A stretch of DNA of 64,000 nt from Nostocoides_A vanveenii (GTDB taxonomy: Bacteria; Actinomycetota; Actinomycetes; Actinomycetales; Dermatophilaceae), in the NCBI RefSeq assembly GCF_039531165.1, contig NZ_BAAAPN010000045.1:1-64000 (forward strand), given 5' to 3'. The position numbers and the translations under genes were made by a program. This document shows, piece by piece, positions 34,763-42,298 of this stretch (its first letter is position 1; each line of letters starts with the position of its first letter). Below the pieces are notes generated by a model. It searched no databases and had not been told where the DNA came from. It worked only from the letters and a program-made list of their open reading frames with translations.

Positions 34763-35362
34763 ATCAGCGAGCCTCGCATCAATGACCGCATCCGCGTCCC
34801 CGAAGTGCGCCTGGTCGGACCCAATGGTGAGCAAGTCGGCATCGTCCGGGTCGAAGACGCGCTTCGCCTGGCCGCCGAGGCCGATCTCGACCTGGTCGAG
34901 GTCGCCCCGATGGCCAAGCCTCCGGTGGCCAAGCTCATGGACTACGGCAAGTACAAGTACGAAGCCGCCATGAAGGCCCGGGAGGCCCGCAAGAACCAGG
35001 TCAACACGGTCATCAAGGAGATCAAACTCCGGCCGAAGATCGACATCCACGACTACGGCACCAAGAAGGGCCATGTCGAGCGGTTCTTGAAGGCCGGCGA
35101 CAAGGTCAAGGTCACGATCATGTTCCGTGGCCGCGAGCAGTCCCGCCCCGAGCTGGGCTTCCGCCTCCTGCAGAAGCTCGCCGAGGACGTGGCCGAACTC
35201 GGTTTCGTCGAGTCCGCGCCCAAGCAGGACGGTCGCAACATGGTCATGGTCATCGGCCCGACCAAGAGGAAATCCGAGGCCCGCGCGGAGCAGCGCCGGC
35301 GAGCGGCCGAGGTGCCTGCGGCTTCGGCCGACGCCTCGGTGATCGACACCGACGCGGAGTAG
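34763..35362 (+). CDS. infC: Translation initiation factor IF-3, rare ATC start
   Basis: A 199-residue factor that binds the 30S subunit and checks the start codon. ISEPRINDRIRVPEVRLVGPNGEQVGIV is the standard N-terminus. The only good ribosome-binding site, AAGGAG at 34751-34756, lies 6 nt before ATC34763 (followed by AGC GAG CCT). The frame is open further upstream to an ATG at 34652, but that extension has no IF-3 similarity. A rare AUU/AUC/AUA start is a known self-regulation device in infC. The C-terminal KPPVAKLMDYGKYKYE...RFLKAGDKVKVTIMFRGRE is intact. The last 30 residues are a basic/acidic tail. Confidence 0.93.
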   Translation: MSEPRINDRIRVPEVRLVGPNGEQVGIVRVEDALRLAAEADLDLVEVAPMAKPPVAKLMDYGKYKYEAAMKAREARKNQVNTVIKEIKLRPKIDIHDYGTKKGHVERFLKAGDKVKVTIMFRGREQSRPELGFRLLQKLAEDVAELGFVESAPKQDGRNMVMVIGPTKRKSEARAEQRRRAAEVPAASADASVIDTDAE

Positions 35363-35432
35363 TCCGCACCGACCCACCGAAGTCGGCAGTCCCGTGCTGC
35401 TGACCGACCCGCATACGAAGGAGATCGGCGCC

Positions 35433-35627
35433 ATGCCGAAGAACAAGACCCACAGTGGGGCCAAGAAGCGCTTCCGGGTGACCGGCAGCGGCAAGCTCAT
35501 GCGTGAGCGCGCCAATGTCGTGCACAAGTTCCACGAGAAGACCCCGCAGCACGCCCGCCGCCTGTCCAAGGACGTCGAGGTCGCTCCCGCCGACCGCAAG
35601 GCCGTCAAGCGCATGCTCGGCCGCTGA
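35433..35627 (+). CDS. rpmI: Ribosomal protein bL35
   Basis: A 64-residue basic large-subunit protein, MPKNKTHSGAKKRFRVTGSG, with the family-typical KKRFK-like run and HEKTPQHARRL. ATG35433 has AAGGAG upstream. Confidence 0.96.
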   Translation: MPKNKTHSGAKKRFRVTGSGKLMRERANVVHKFHEKTPQHARRLSKDVEVAPADRKAVKRMLGR

Positions 35628-35691
35628 GCCGACTCCCTCGCGGCCTTCGCCGCACCCACTGCGAAACGAACGAAGCACTTAGGAGAATCAC

Positions 35692-36078
35692 GTGGCACGC
35701 GTGAAGCGGGCGGTCAACGCCCAGAAGAAGCGCCGGGTCGTCCTCGAGCGCGCCAGCGGCTACCGCGCGCAGCGCGGTCGTCTCTACCGCAAGGCCAAGG
35801 AGCAGGTCCAGCACTCGCTGGTCTACAGCTACCGGGACCGTCGCGCCAAGAAGGGTGACTTCCGTCGCCTCTGGATCCAGCGGATCAACGCGGGCGCTCG
35901 CGCCAATGGCATGACCTACAACCGGTTCATCCAGGGCCTGCGCGCCGCGGAGATCGACGTCGACCGCCGTATGCTCGCCGAGCTCGCGGTCAACGACGAG
36001 GCCGCCTTCGCCGCGCTCGTCGAGATCGCCAAGGCGCATGTCCCGGCGACCGACGACGCCGCCAAGGCTGACGCCTGA
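35692..36078 (+). CDS. rplT: Ribosomal protein bL20
   Basis: A 128-residue RNA-binding large-subunit protein (early assembly). MARVKRAVNAQKKRR, YRKAKEQVQHSLVYSYRDRRAKKGDFRRLWIQRINAGAR and YNRFIQGL are diagnostic. It starts at GTG35692 preceded by TAGGAG. The C-terminus is a little longer than the E. coli protein (to DDAAKADA). Confidence 0.97.
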   Translation: MARVKRAVNAQKKRRVVLERASGYRAQRGRLYRKAKEQVQHSLVYSYRDRRAKKGDFRRLWIQRINAGARANGMTYNRFIQGLRAAEIDVDRRMLAELAVNDEAAFAALVEIAKAHVPATDDAAKADA

Positions 36079-36095
36079 GCGGTCCGCAGCAGCCG

Positions 36096-36917
36096 ATGCC
36101 GTCCGAGCGCCGGCCCAGTGCCCTGACCAACCCCCGATCCGATCGGGTGCGGGCGGTCACGGCCCTGGGCCGGCGCTCGATGCGTTCGGCCACCGGCCGG
36201 ATTCTGATCGAAGGCCCGCAGGGTGTGCGTGAGTTGATCCGGTATGCCGGTCCCACCGTCGTCGACGTCTATGTCACCGCGGCCGCCGCGGACCGGTATG
36301 CCGACGTCGTGGGCGATGCCCTGAGCGCCGGCTGCTACGTCCACGAGGCGACCGAGCCGGTGCTGGCGGCGATGGCCGACGCTCAGGCGCCGCAGGGGAT
36401 GCTGGCCGTCGCCCAGTGGGCGCCGCCGACCCTGGAGTCGGTCCTGGCCGCCGGCCCGCGATTGCTGGTCTTGATGACCCAGGTGCGCGACCCGGGCAAT
36501 GCCGGCACCGTGATCCGTGGCGCCGACGCGGCCGGTGCCGATGCGGTCCTGGTGAGCGACAACTCCGTCGACATCACCTCCCCGAAGGTCGTGCGCTCGA
36601 CCGCGGGCTCGCTTTTCCACCTGCCCGTCGTCACCGGGCTGGACACGTCGGCGACCTTGGCCGCGTTGTCGGCACACGGCATACGGACTCTGGCGACGGA
36701 GGGCGGCGCTGCCCGGACCCTGCACGACGTGGATCTGACCACGCCGCACGCCTGGGTGATGGGCAATGAAGCCTGGGGGCTGCCGCCCGAACTCGCCGCC
36801 GCCTGCGACGCGCGTGTCGCCATCCCGATCTACGGCAGGGCCGAATCGCTCAACCTGGCCATGGCGGCCACCATCTGCCTCTACACCTCCGCCACCGCCC
36901 AGCGCGCGGGGGGCTGA
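36096..36917 (+). CDS. TrmH/SpoU family RNA 2'-O-methyltransferase
   Basis: A 273-residue SPOUT methyltransferase, likely acting on rRNA or tRNA. An N-terminal substrate-binding part (FLIEGPQGVREL-like LIEGPQGVREL) is followed by the SpoU core: motif 1 in VLMTQVRDPGNAGTVIRGADAAGADAVL, motif 2 in HAWVMGNEAWGLPPEL and motif 3 in IPIYGRAESLNLAMAATICLY (the trefoil-knot SAM site). In many bacteria this gene follows rplT, the same order as here. Confidence 0.93.
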   Translation: MPSERRPSALTNPRSDRVRAVTALGRRSMRSATGRILIEGPQGVRELIRYAGPTVVDVYVTAAAADRYADVVGDALSAGCYVHEATEPVLAAMADAQAPQGMLAVAQWAPPTLESVLAAGPRLLVLMTQVRDPGNAGTVIRGADAAGADAVLVSDNSVDITSPKVVRSTAGSLFHLPVVTGLDTSATLAALSAHGIRTLATEGGAARTLHDVDLTTPHAWVMGNEAWGLPPELAAACDARVAIPIYGRAESLNLAMAATICLYTSATAQRAGG

Positions 36918-36926
36918 GGTCGCCCG

Positions 36927-36958
36927 AATGTGTCAACGGCATGGCACATTGACACATT
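36927..36958. promoter_or_regulatory. 10-bp-arm inverted repeat, likely GntR operator, with embedded -35 box
   Basis: AATGTGTCAA (36927-36936) and TTGACACATT (36949-36958) are perfect reverse complements 12 bp apart. TTGACA in the right arm would serve as a -35 box, with TTTCAT (36972-36977) as a possible -10 at 17 bp spacing. It precedes two membrane-protein genes and a GntR regulator, the usual site for autoregulation. Confidence 0.55.
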
Positions 36959-37015
36959 GCGTCGGATGCGCTTTCATCGCTATGACCGCTGCGACATCGA
37001 GACCTGGAGGGCGGC

Positions 37016-37561
37016 ATGGGTCAAGGATTCGGCCGCATTGTCACCATCGTGCTGCTCATCGGATTGCTGGCGAGCATCCTGGCGCTGATCTTCGGTGACT
37101 CGACCCGAAGCCGGGCCGACCGGCTGGCGAATTTCACCCGACGCCAGGGTGTCAAGGTCACGGCGACGAGCGCGCCATACGTTTCGAATGCGTTGGCGCG
37201 CAGCCGCTTCTGGCGGCGGGCCGGCCTGGTCCTCGCCTTCGTCAGCGGCGCGGGCGTCCGTATGCCGTTCGGTGCCACCCACGACGCGGACACCCCTCGG
37301 GCCCAATGGCTGGTTCTCTTCGGTGGCTGGTTCCTCGGCCTGATCATCGCCGAGTGGCGGGCGGCCGGGACCGCTGGCGACGGCGCCCACCGAGGAGCGT
37401 CGCTGACGGCTCGCCGGTTCGGCGACTATCTCTCGCGGTCCGCGCGCGTGTGGCCCCTCGTGTCTGGGCTGATCGCCCTCGGCACCGGCGTCTGGCTCGC
37501 GGTGCGGGTCGCGACGGATAGGGAGGCGGCTGCGACATCAGACATCGCCGGACCGGCCTGA
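37016..37561 (+). CDS. Integral membrane protein of a GntR-linked operon, part 1
   Basis: A 181-residue protein with an N-terminal helix (GRIVTIVLLIGLLASILALIFG), then a basic stretch and further hydrophobic helices (WLVLFGGWFLGLIIAEW; WPLVSGLIALGTGVWLAV). GGAGG lies upstream of ATG37016. I recognise no family. It stands first in a three-gene unit with another membrane protein and a transcriptional regulator. Because the next protein begins directly after its stop in another frame, both could once have been one gene or might be one gene with a frameshift. Confidence 0.7.
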   Translation: MGQGFGRIVTIVLLIGLLASILALIFGDSTRSRADRLANFTRRQGVKVTATSAPYVSNALARSRFWRRAGLVLAFVSGAGVRMPFGATHDADTPRAQWLVLFGGWFLGLIIAEWRAAGTAGDGAHRGASLTARRFGDYLSRSARVWPLVSGLIALGTGVWLAVRVATDREAAATSDIAGPA

Positions 37562-37563
37562 TC

Positions 37564-37938
37564 GTGCTGGGAGTCGCCGCGCTGGCCGGCGCGCTCCTCT
37601 TCGTCACGGGGCGCCGCATCGTCCGTCGTCCGCAGGCGGGCGGGGATGACGACCTCCGGCTCGCCGACGAGGGGCTGCGTTCGCGCAACCTCCAACTGCT
37701 TTGCGGCGGAGCGGTCGCGTGCGCGAGCTTCATCGGCGCCGCCTTCCTGGCGCTCGTCGGGCGTACTGTCGACGTCCCCCCCGACGGCCTGGGTGGGACG
37801 CTGGCCAATGTCGGTGGCTTCGGTGTCTTCCTCGCCGTGTTCGGCGCTGCCGCGGGCATCGCCCTCGGCACAACCGCCACGCCGGTGCCCCCCGCCAGCG
37901 TGCCCGCCGTGGAACCGGTCGAGGAGCCCGCCGGATGA
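37564..37938 (+). CDS. Integral membrane protein of a GntR-linked operon, part 2
   Basis: A 124-residue protein with three hydrophobic helices (residues about 1-20, 47-70, 85-105) and a basic loop RRIVRRP after the first. Its start, GTG37564, lies 2 nt after the stop of the previous gene. Reading that frame further upstream gives GLIVLGVAALAGALLF, so a true start could lie inside the previous gene. It overlaps the GntR gene by ATGA. Confidence 0.65.
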   Translation: MLGVAALAGALLFVTGRRIVRRPQAGGDDDLRLADEGLRSRNLQLLCGGAVACASFIGAAFLALVGRTVDVPPDGLGGTLANVGGFGVFLAVFGAAAGIALGTTATPVPPASVPAVEPVEEPAG

Positions 37939-38315
37939 TCCTCGATGTCGACCTGACCAGTCCGGTCCCGCCGTTCGAGCAAGTGCGTCGGCAGCTGGCG
38001 TCGATGATCACCGCCGGCACCCTGCCCGCAGGGCACCGGCTCCCGCCGATCCGGCAACTCGCCGGAGATCTGCGTCTGGCGCCCGGCACGATCGCGCGCG
38101 TCTACAAAGAGTTGGAGGCGCAGGGGCTGGTTGCCAGCCGGGTGCGCACCGGCACGGTCGTCCAGGCCCCCCGCCGGCTGCCCGCTGCAGCCACCCGCGA
38201 CCAACTCGACGATGCGGCCCGCGGGTATGCCGCCACGGCCCGCCGGCTGGGGAGCGACCTCGACGCGGCGATCGCGCGCCTGCGCGCGACCTGGCCCTCT
38301 CTACCCGCCGACTGA
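37935..38315 (+). CDS. GntR-family transcriptional regulator, YtrA subfamily
   Basis: A 126-residue DNA-binding protein made of the winged-helix GntR domain only: PFEQVRRQLASMITAGTLPAGHRLPPIRQLAGDLRLAPGTIARVYKELEAQGLVASRVRTGTVV. Only about 50 residues follow, too few for a ligand domain, as in YtrA regulators that control membrane or ABC transporter operons next to them. The 36927-36958 repeat is the natural candidate operator. Confidence 0.9.
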   Translation: MILDVDLTSPVPPFEQVRRQLASMITAGTLPAGHRLPPIRQLAGDLRLAPGTIARVYKELEAQGLVASRVRTGTVVQAPRRLPAAATRDQLDDAARGYAATARRLGSDLDAAIARLRATWPSLPAD

Positions 38316-38397
38316 AATCTCACAGCACGGCCGAACCCGCGATCACGTGCGGCAATGCCCAGAATCTGTGGGTAGGGTCGGACGGCGGGAGGGTGAG

Positions 38398-39795
38398 ATG
38401 GCACGAAATGACGAGGTGACGCTCGGGTGGGCGGCCCATCGGGGCGCCGTGGACGACCTGGCCGGTCAACTGCAGGAACTTCCCCCCGGGGCGCCGGTGC
38501 GCCTGGCCAAGCGCACCTCCAATCTCTTCCGTCCACGCACCGAGACCGGCAGAGCGGGCTTGGATGTCTCCCGGCTCAGGGGCGTCATCGAGGTCGACCC
38601 GCAGGCCCGGATCGCCCAGGTCCAGGGGATGTGCACCTATGAAGACCTCGTCGACGCAACTCTCGCCCACGGACTGATGCCGCACGTCGTGCCGCAGCTG
38701 AAGACGATCACCCTCGGCGGCGCGGTCACCGGCCTCGGGATCGAGTCCTCCTCTTTTCGCAATGGCATGCCTCACGAATCGGTCCGCGATCTCGACATCC
38801 TCACCGGCAGCGGCGAGATCGTCACCGCAAGTGCCACCAACGAGCACGCCGACCTCTACCGGGCCTTCCCCAACTCCTATGGCACCCTCGGCTACAGCGT
38901 GCGGCTGGCCATCGAGCTGGAGGCGGTCACGGCATACGTGCACCTGCGGCACATCCGCGCGCACTCGGTCGACGAACTCGTCGCAACCCTCGGCCGCGTT
39001 CTCGAATCCCGCGAATTCGACGGGGAGAGTGTCGATTTCGTCGACGGCGTGGTCTTCACCCCCACCGAGTCGTATGCTGTTCTGGGCACGTTCACCGCCA
39101 CCGCGCCCTATCTTTCCGACTACACCGGGCAGCGCATCTTCTATCGCAGCATCCAGGAACGCACCGAGGACTATCTGACGATCCGCGACTATCTGTGGCG
39201 CTGGGACACCGACTGGTTCTGGTGCTCACGCGCGCTGAAGGTCCAGCACCCGCTCGTGCGCCGGTTGGTCCCGCGGCGCTATCTGCGCTCCGACGTCTAT
39301 GGCCGGATCATTCGCTTCGAGAACCGGCACGGTTGGTATGCCGCGCTCCACCAACGAGGCGGCGCGCTGCCGCAGGAGCGAGTCGTGCAGGACATCGAGG
39401 TGCCGATCGAACGCACGGCGGAGTTCGTGGACTGGTTCCTGGCCACTGTGCCAATCGAGCCGATCTGGTTGTGCCCCATCCGTATTCATGATCGCCAACA
39501 CGGCGTGCGGCCGTGGCCGCTCTACCCGATCGAAGCCGGCCGCGACTATGTCAACATCGGCTTCTGGTCCGCGGTCGATATTGCGCCCGGCGCCGTCGAC
39601 GGGGACGTCAACCGGGCCATCGAGGCCAAGGTGAGCGCGTTGGACGGCCACAAGTCCCTCTATTCCGATGCCTACTACGACCCCGAAACCTTTCGTTCGC
39701 TCTATGGCGGTGAGGAGTATGCCCGCGTGAAGAAGCTCTACGACCCCGACGGCCGGCTGCCCGACCTCTACGCGAAGGTGGTGGGCCGTCGATGA
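38398..39795 (+). CDS. tmsA: FAD-dependent oxidoreductase, TmsA/BfaA-like (10-methylene fatty acid reductase)
   Basis: A 465-residue FAD_binding_4 (DHCR24/Dim-like) protein. An arginine-rich substrate segment (KRTSNLFRPR) is followed by LDVSRLRGVIEVDPQARIAQVQGMCTYEDLVDATL and the FAD block TLGGAVTGLGIESSSFRNGMPHESV, then PNSYGTLGYSVRLAIEL. It overlaps a cyclopropane-synthase-like gene by 4 nt. A FAD reductase next to a fatty acid methyltransferase is the pair that makes 10-methyl fatty acids such as tuberculostearic acid: the methyltransferase gives a 10-methylene group and the reductase saturates it. The specific role is inferred from this pairing. The start ATG38398 has a good GGGAGGG site. 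Confidence 0.8.
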   Translation: MARNDEVTLGWAAHRGAVDDLAGQLQELPPGAPVRLAKRTSNLFRPRTETGRAGLDVSRLRGVIEVDPQARIAQVQGMCTYEDLVDATLAHGLMPHVVPQLKTITLGGAVTGLGIESSSFRNGMPHESVRDLDILTGSGEIVTASATNEHADLYRAFPNSYGTLGYSVRLAIELEAVTAYVHLRHIRAHSVDELVATLGRVLESREFDGESVDFVDGVVFTPTESYAVLGTFTATAPYLSDYTGQRIFYRSIQERTEDYLTIRDYLWRWDTDWFWCSRALKVQHPLVRRLVPRRYLRSDVYGRIIRFENRHGWYAALHQRGGALPQERVVQDIEVPIERTAEFVDWFLATVPIEPIWLCPIRIHDRQHGVRPWPLYPIEAGRDYVNIGFWSAVDIAPGAVDGDVNRAIEAKVSALDGHKSLYSDAYYDPETFRSLYGGEEYARVKKLYDPDGRLPDLYAKVVGRR

Positions 39796-41069
39796 CTTTG
39801 ACCATCGGTGAACTCGCCGACGAGATCTTCGGCAGCGAAGCGCCGTTCGCGCTCGCGGCCTATGACGGCTCGCGCGGCGGCAACCCCAACGCCGACATCG
39901 TCCTGAAGCTGAAGACCGAGCGCGGCCTGCGCTACCTGGTGACGGCCCCGGGCGAGCTCGGGCTGGCCCGCGCCTATGTCCAGGGCGATCTGGACATCGA
40001 CGGGATCGACCAAGGCGACCCCTACGACCTGCTCGTCCGGGCCAAGGACAAGCTCGCGCCCAAGATTCCCGACCCGCGCCGGCTCGCGGACATCGTGCGC
40101 ACCCTCGGGCCGCGGATGTTCGTGCCGCCGGAGTTGCCGGCCCAGGAGAATCCGCCCGGTTGGCGGCGGCTCGCCGAGGGTGCGCGCCACTCCAAGGCCC
40201 GCGACGCCCAGGCGATCGCCCACCACTATGACGTCAGCAACCGGTTCTACGAGCTGGTGCTAGGCCCGTCGATGGCTTACACCTGCGCCTGCTACCCCAG
40301 CCAGGGCGCGACCTTGGAGCAGGCCCAGGAGTTCAAGTTCGACCTGGTCTGCCGCAAGCTCGGCCTGCGCCCGGGGATGCGCCTGCTCGATGTCGGGTGC
40401 GGCTGGGGCGGGATGGTGCGGCACGCGGTGAAGAACTACGGCGTACGCGCGCTGGGGGTGACGCTCTCGGGTGAGCAGGCGGCCTACGGCCAGGAGTGGA
40501 TCGAGCGCGAGGGCTTGGGCGACCTCGCGCAGATCCGGCACGGCGACTACCGCGATGTCACCGAGTCCGGCTTCGAGGCGGTTTCCTCCATCGGGCTGAC
40601 CGAGCACATCGGGGTCAAGAACTATCCCGCCTATTTCGGCTTCCTCGCCGAACGGCTGGTCTCCGGGGGCCTGCTGCTCAACCACTGCATCACCTCGCCG
40701 AATACCGCCTGGGGGCAGATCACCAAGGGGGGCTTCATCAACCGCTATGTCTTCCCCGATGGCGAGCTCGCCCCGGTTGGCACGATCATCGGCGCGATGG
40801 CCGATCAGGGCTTCGAGATGCGGCACGCGGAGGACCTGCGCGAGCACTACGCCCGCACGTGCCGGGAATGGGCCCGCAATCTGTCGGCCAACTGGGAGGC
40901 GGCGGTTGCCGAGGCCGGCCCGGGGACCGCCCGCATCTGGGGGCTCTACCTCTCCGGGAGCTCGCTCGGCTTCGAGCGGGGCGAGATCCAGTTGCATCAG
41001 GTGCTCGGCCAAAAGGTCGGCCCCGGCGGCGTCGCCCCCTACCCGCTGCGCCCGAGTTTCGGTTCCTGA
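39792..41069 (+). CDS. tmsB: Fatty acid 10-methylene transferase (cyclopropane-synthase family), TmsB/BfaB-like
   Basis: A 425-residue SAM-dependent enzyme of the cyclopropane-fatty-acid synthase family. HYDVSNRFYELVLGPSMAYTCACY is the canonical start of the catalytic domain, followed by the SAM loop LLDVGCGWGGMVRHAVKNYGV, LTEHIGVKNYPAYF and the lid/active-site segments. A N-terminal domain of about 130 residues precedes it. In this family some members add CH2 across a double bond of phospholipid acyl chains as a ring, and others make a methylene branch. Pairing with the FAD reductase favours the latter. Confidence 0.85.
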   Translation: MTLTIGELADEIFGSEAPFALAAYDGSRGGNPNADIVLKLKTERGLRYLVTAPGELGLARAYVQGDLDIDGIDQGDPYDLLVRAKDKLAPKIPDPRRLADIVRTLGPRMFVPPELPAQENPPGWRRLAEGARHSKARDAQAIAHHYDVSNRFYELVLGPSMAYTCACYPSQGATLEQAQEFKFDLVCRKLGLRPGMRLLDVGCGWGGMVRHAVKNYGVRALGVTLSGEQAAYGQEWIEREGLGDLAQIRHGDYRDVTESGFEAVSSIGLTEHIGVKNYPAYFGFLAERLVSGGLLLNHCITSPNTAWGQITKGGFINRYVFPDGELAPVGTIIGAMADQGFEMRHAEDLREHYARTCREWARNLSANWEAAVAEAGPGTARIWGLYLSGSSLGFERGEIQLHQVLGQKVGPGGVAPYPLRPSFGS

Positions 41070-41203
41070 CGTCACCGTCAATGTGCCGGCGCGCGGGCGA
41101 TCGGCCTGCGGACGGCACCCTAGGCAGGTGAAACTCGGTCGGCCCCGCGCGCCGCGTTACGTAGACTCGGGCGCCGAAGCCTCCAACGCGCGTGAAGTGA
41201 GCC

Positions 41204-42298
41204 ATGTCCGGACCCAATAGCAACTACGACCCCGTCGAGGTCGCCGCCCTGGCGCCCGAAGCGGTCGAGGCCGCGGTCGCTGCCGCCCTGGCGGCCGCAA
41301 CGGCCGCGTCGACGCTTGCCGACCTCAAGGCCGCCAAGCTCGCCCACCTCGGCGACAAGTCGCCACTGGCCCTCGCCAACCGCGAGATCGGCGCTCTGCC
41401 ACCGAGCGCCAAGGCCGAAGCCGGCAAGCGTGTCGGGCAGGCCAAAGGCCAGGTCAACGCCGCGTATGCCGCCCGCCAGGCCGAGCTCGAAGCCGACCGC
41501 GACGCCCGCATCCTCATCGAGGAGGCCATCGACGTCACCTTGCCGACCGGTCGCCGGCCGCTCGGCCGCCGGCACCCGATCGAGTTGATGGGGCAGCGGA
41601 TCGCCGACATTTTCGTCGGCATGGGCTGGGAGATCGCCGAAGGCCCGGAGATCGAGGCGGAATGGTTCAACTTCGACGCGCTAGGTTTCGATGTCGACCA
41701 TCCCGCTCGCCAGATGCAGGACACCTTCTACATCGAGCCGCCGGAGGGCGGACTGGTGCTGCGCACCCATACCTCCCCCGTGCAGGCGCGCGCGATGCTC
41801 GATCGCGGTGTGCCGCTGTATGTCGCCTGCCTGGGCCGAGTCTTCCGCACCGACGAACTCGACGCCACGCACATGCCGGCCTTCCATCAGGTTGAAGGAC
41901 TCGCGGTGGACGAGGGCATCACGATGGCCAACCTCAAGGGCACGCTGGATCGGCTCGCCGCCGAACTCTTCGGGGAGGGCATCACGACCCGCCTGCGGCC
42001 GTCGTTTTTCCCGTTCACCGAGCCGAGCGCCGAGATGGACCTGCGCTGCTTCGTCTGCCGGGGCGCCGACCCGGCCTGCCGCACCTGCAAGGGGACCGGC
42101 TGGATCGAGTGGGGCGGCTGCGGCATGGTCAACCACAAGGTGCTGCGCGCCTGCGGTGTCGACCCCGAACGCTACTCCGGGTTCGCCTTCGGGATGGGCA
42201 TCGACCGGGCGCTGATGTTCCGCTCCGGTGTCTCGGACATGCGAGACATGATCGAAGGTGACGTGCGCTTCGACGCACAGTTCGGGATGGAGATCTGA
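41204..42298 (+). CDS. pheS: Phenylalanyl-tRNA synthetase, alpha chain
   Basis: A 364-residue class II synthetase subunit that charges tRNA-Phe. A coiled N-terminal tRNA-binding arm (residues about 15-100, rich in Ala) is followed by PTGRRPLGRRHPIELMGQRI, the motif 2 loop GRVFRTDELDATHMPAFHQVEG, RPSFFPFTEPSAEMDLRCFVC and motif 3 GFAFGMGIDRALMFR. A four-cysteine insert (CFVCRGADPACRTCKGTGW) resembles a zinc knuckle. The stop overlaps the ATG of pheT (TGATG). Confidence 0.96.
   Translation: MSGPNSNYDPVEVAALAPEAVEAAVAAALAAATAASTLADLKAAKLAHLGDKSPLALANREIGALPPSAKAEAGKRVGQAKGQVNAAYAARQAELEADRDARILIEEAIDVTLPTGRRPLGRRHPIELMGQRIADIFVGMGWEIAEGPEIEAEWFNFDALGFDVDHPARQMQDTFYIEPPEGGLVLRTHTSPVQARAMLDRGVPLYVACLGRVFRTDELDATHMPAFHQVEGLAVDEGITMANLKGTLDRLAAELFGEGITTRLRPSFFPFTEPSAEMDLRCFVCRGADPACRTCKGTGWIEWGGCGMVNHKVLRACGVDPERYSGFAFGMGIDRALMFRSGVSDMRDMIEGDVRFDAQFGMEI

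Noticed and set aside
41070..41203. T-box riboswitch before pheS or tyrS
   Set aside because: No specifier-loop or T-box sequence (TGGNACCGCG) found; pheS has only a weak TAGACT -10 at 41162.
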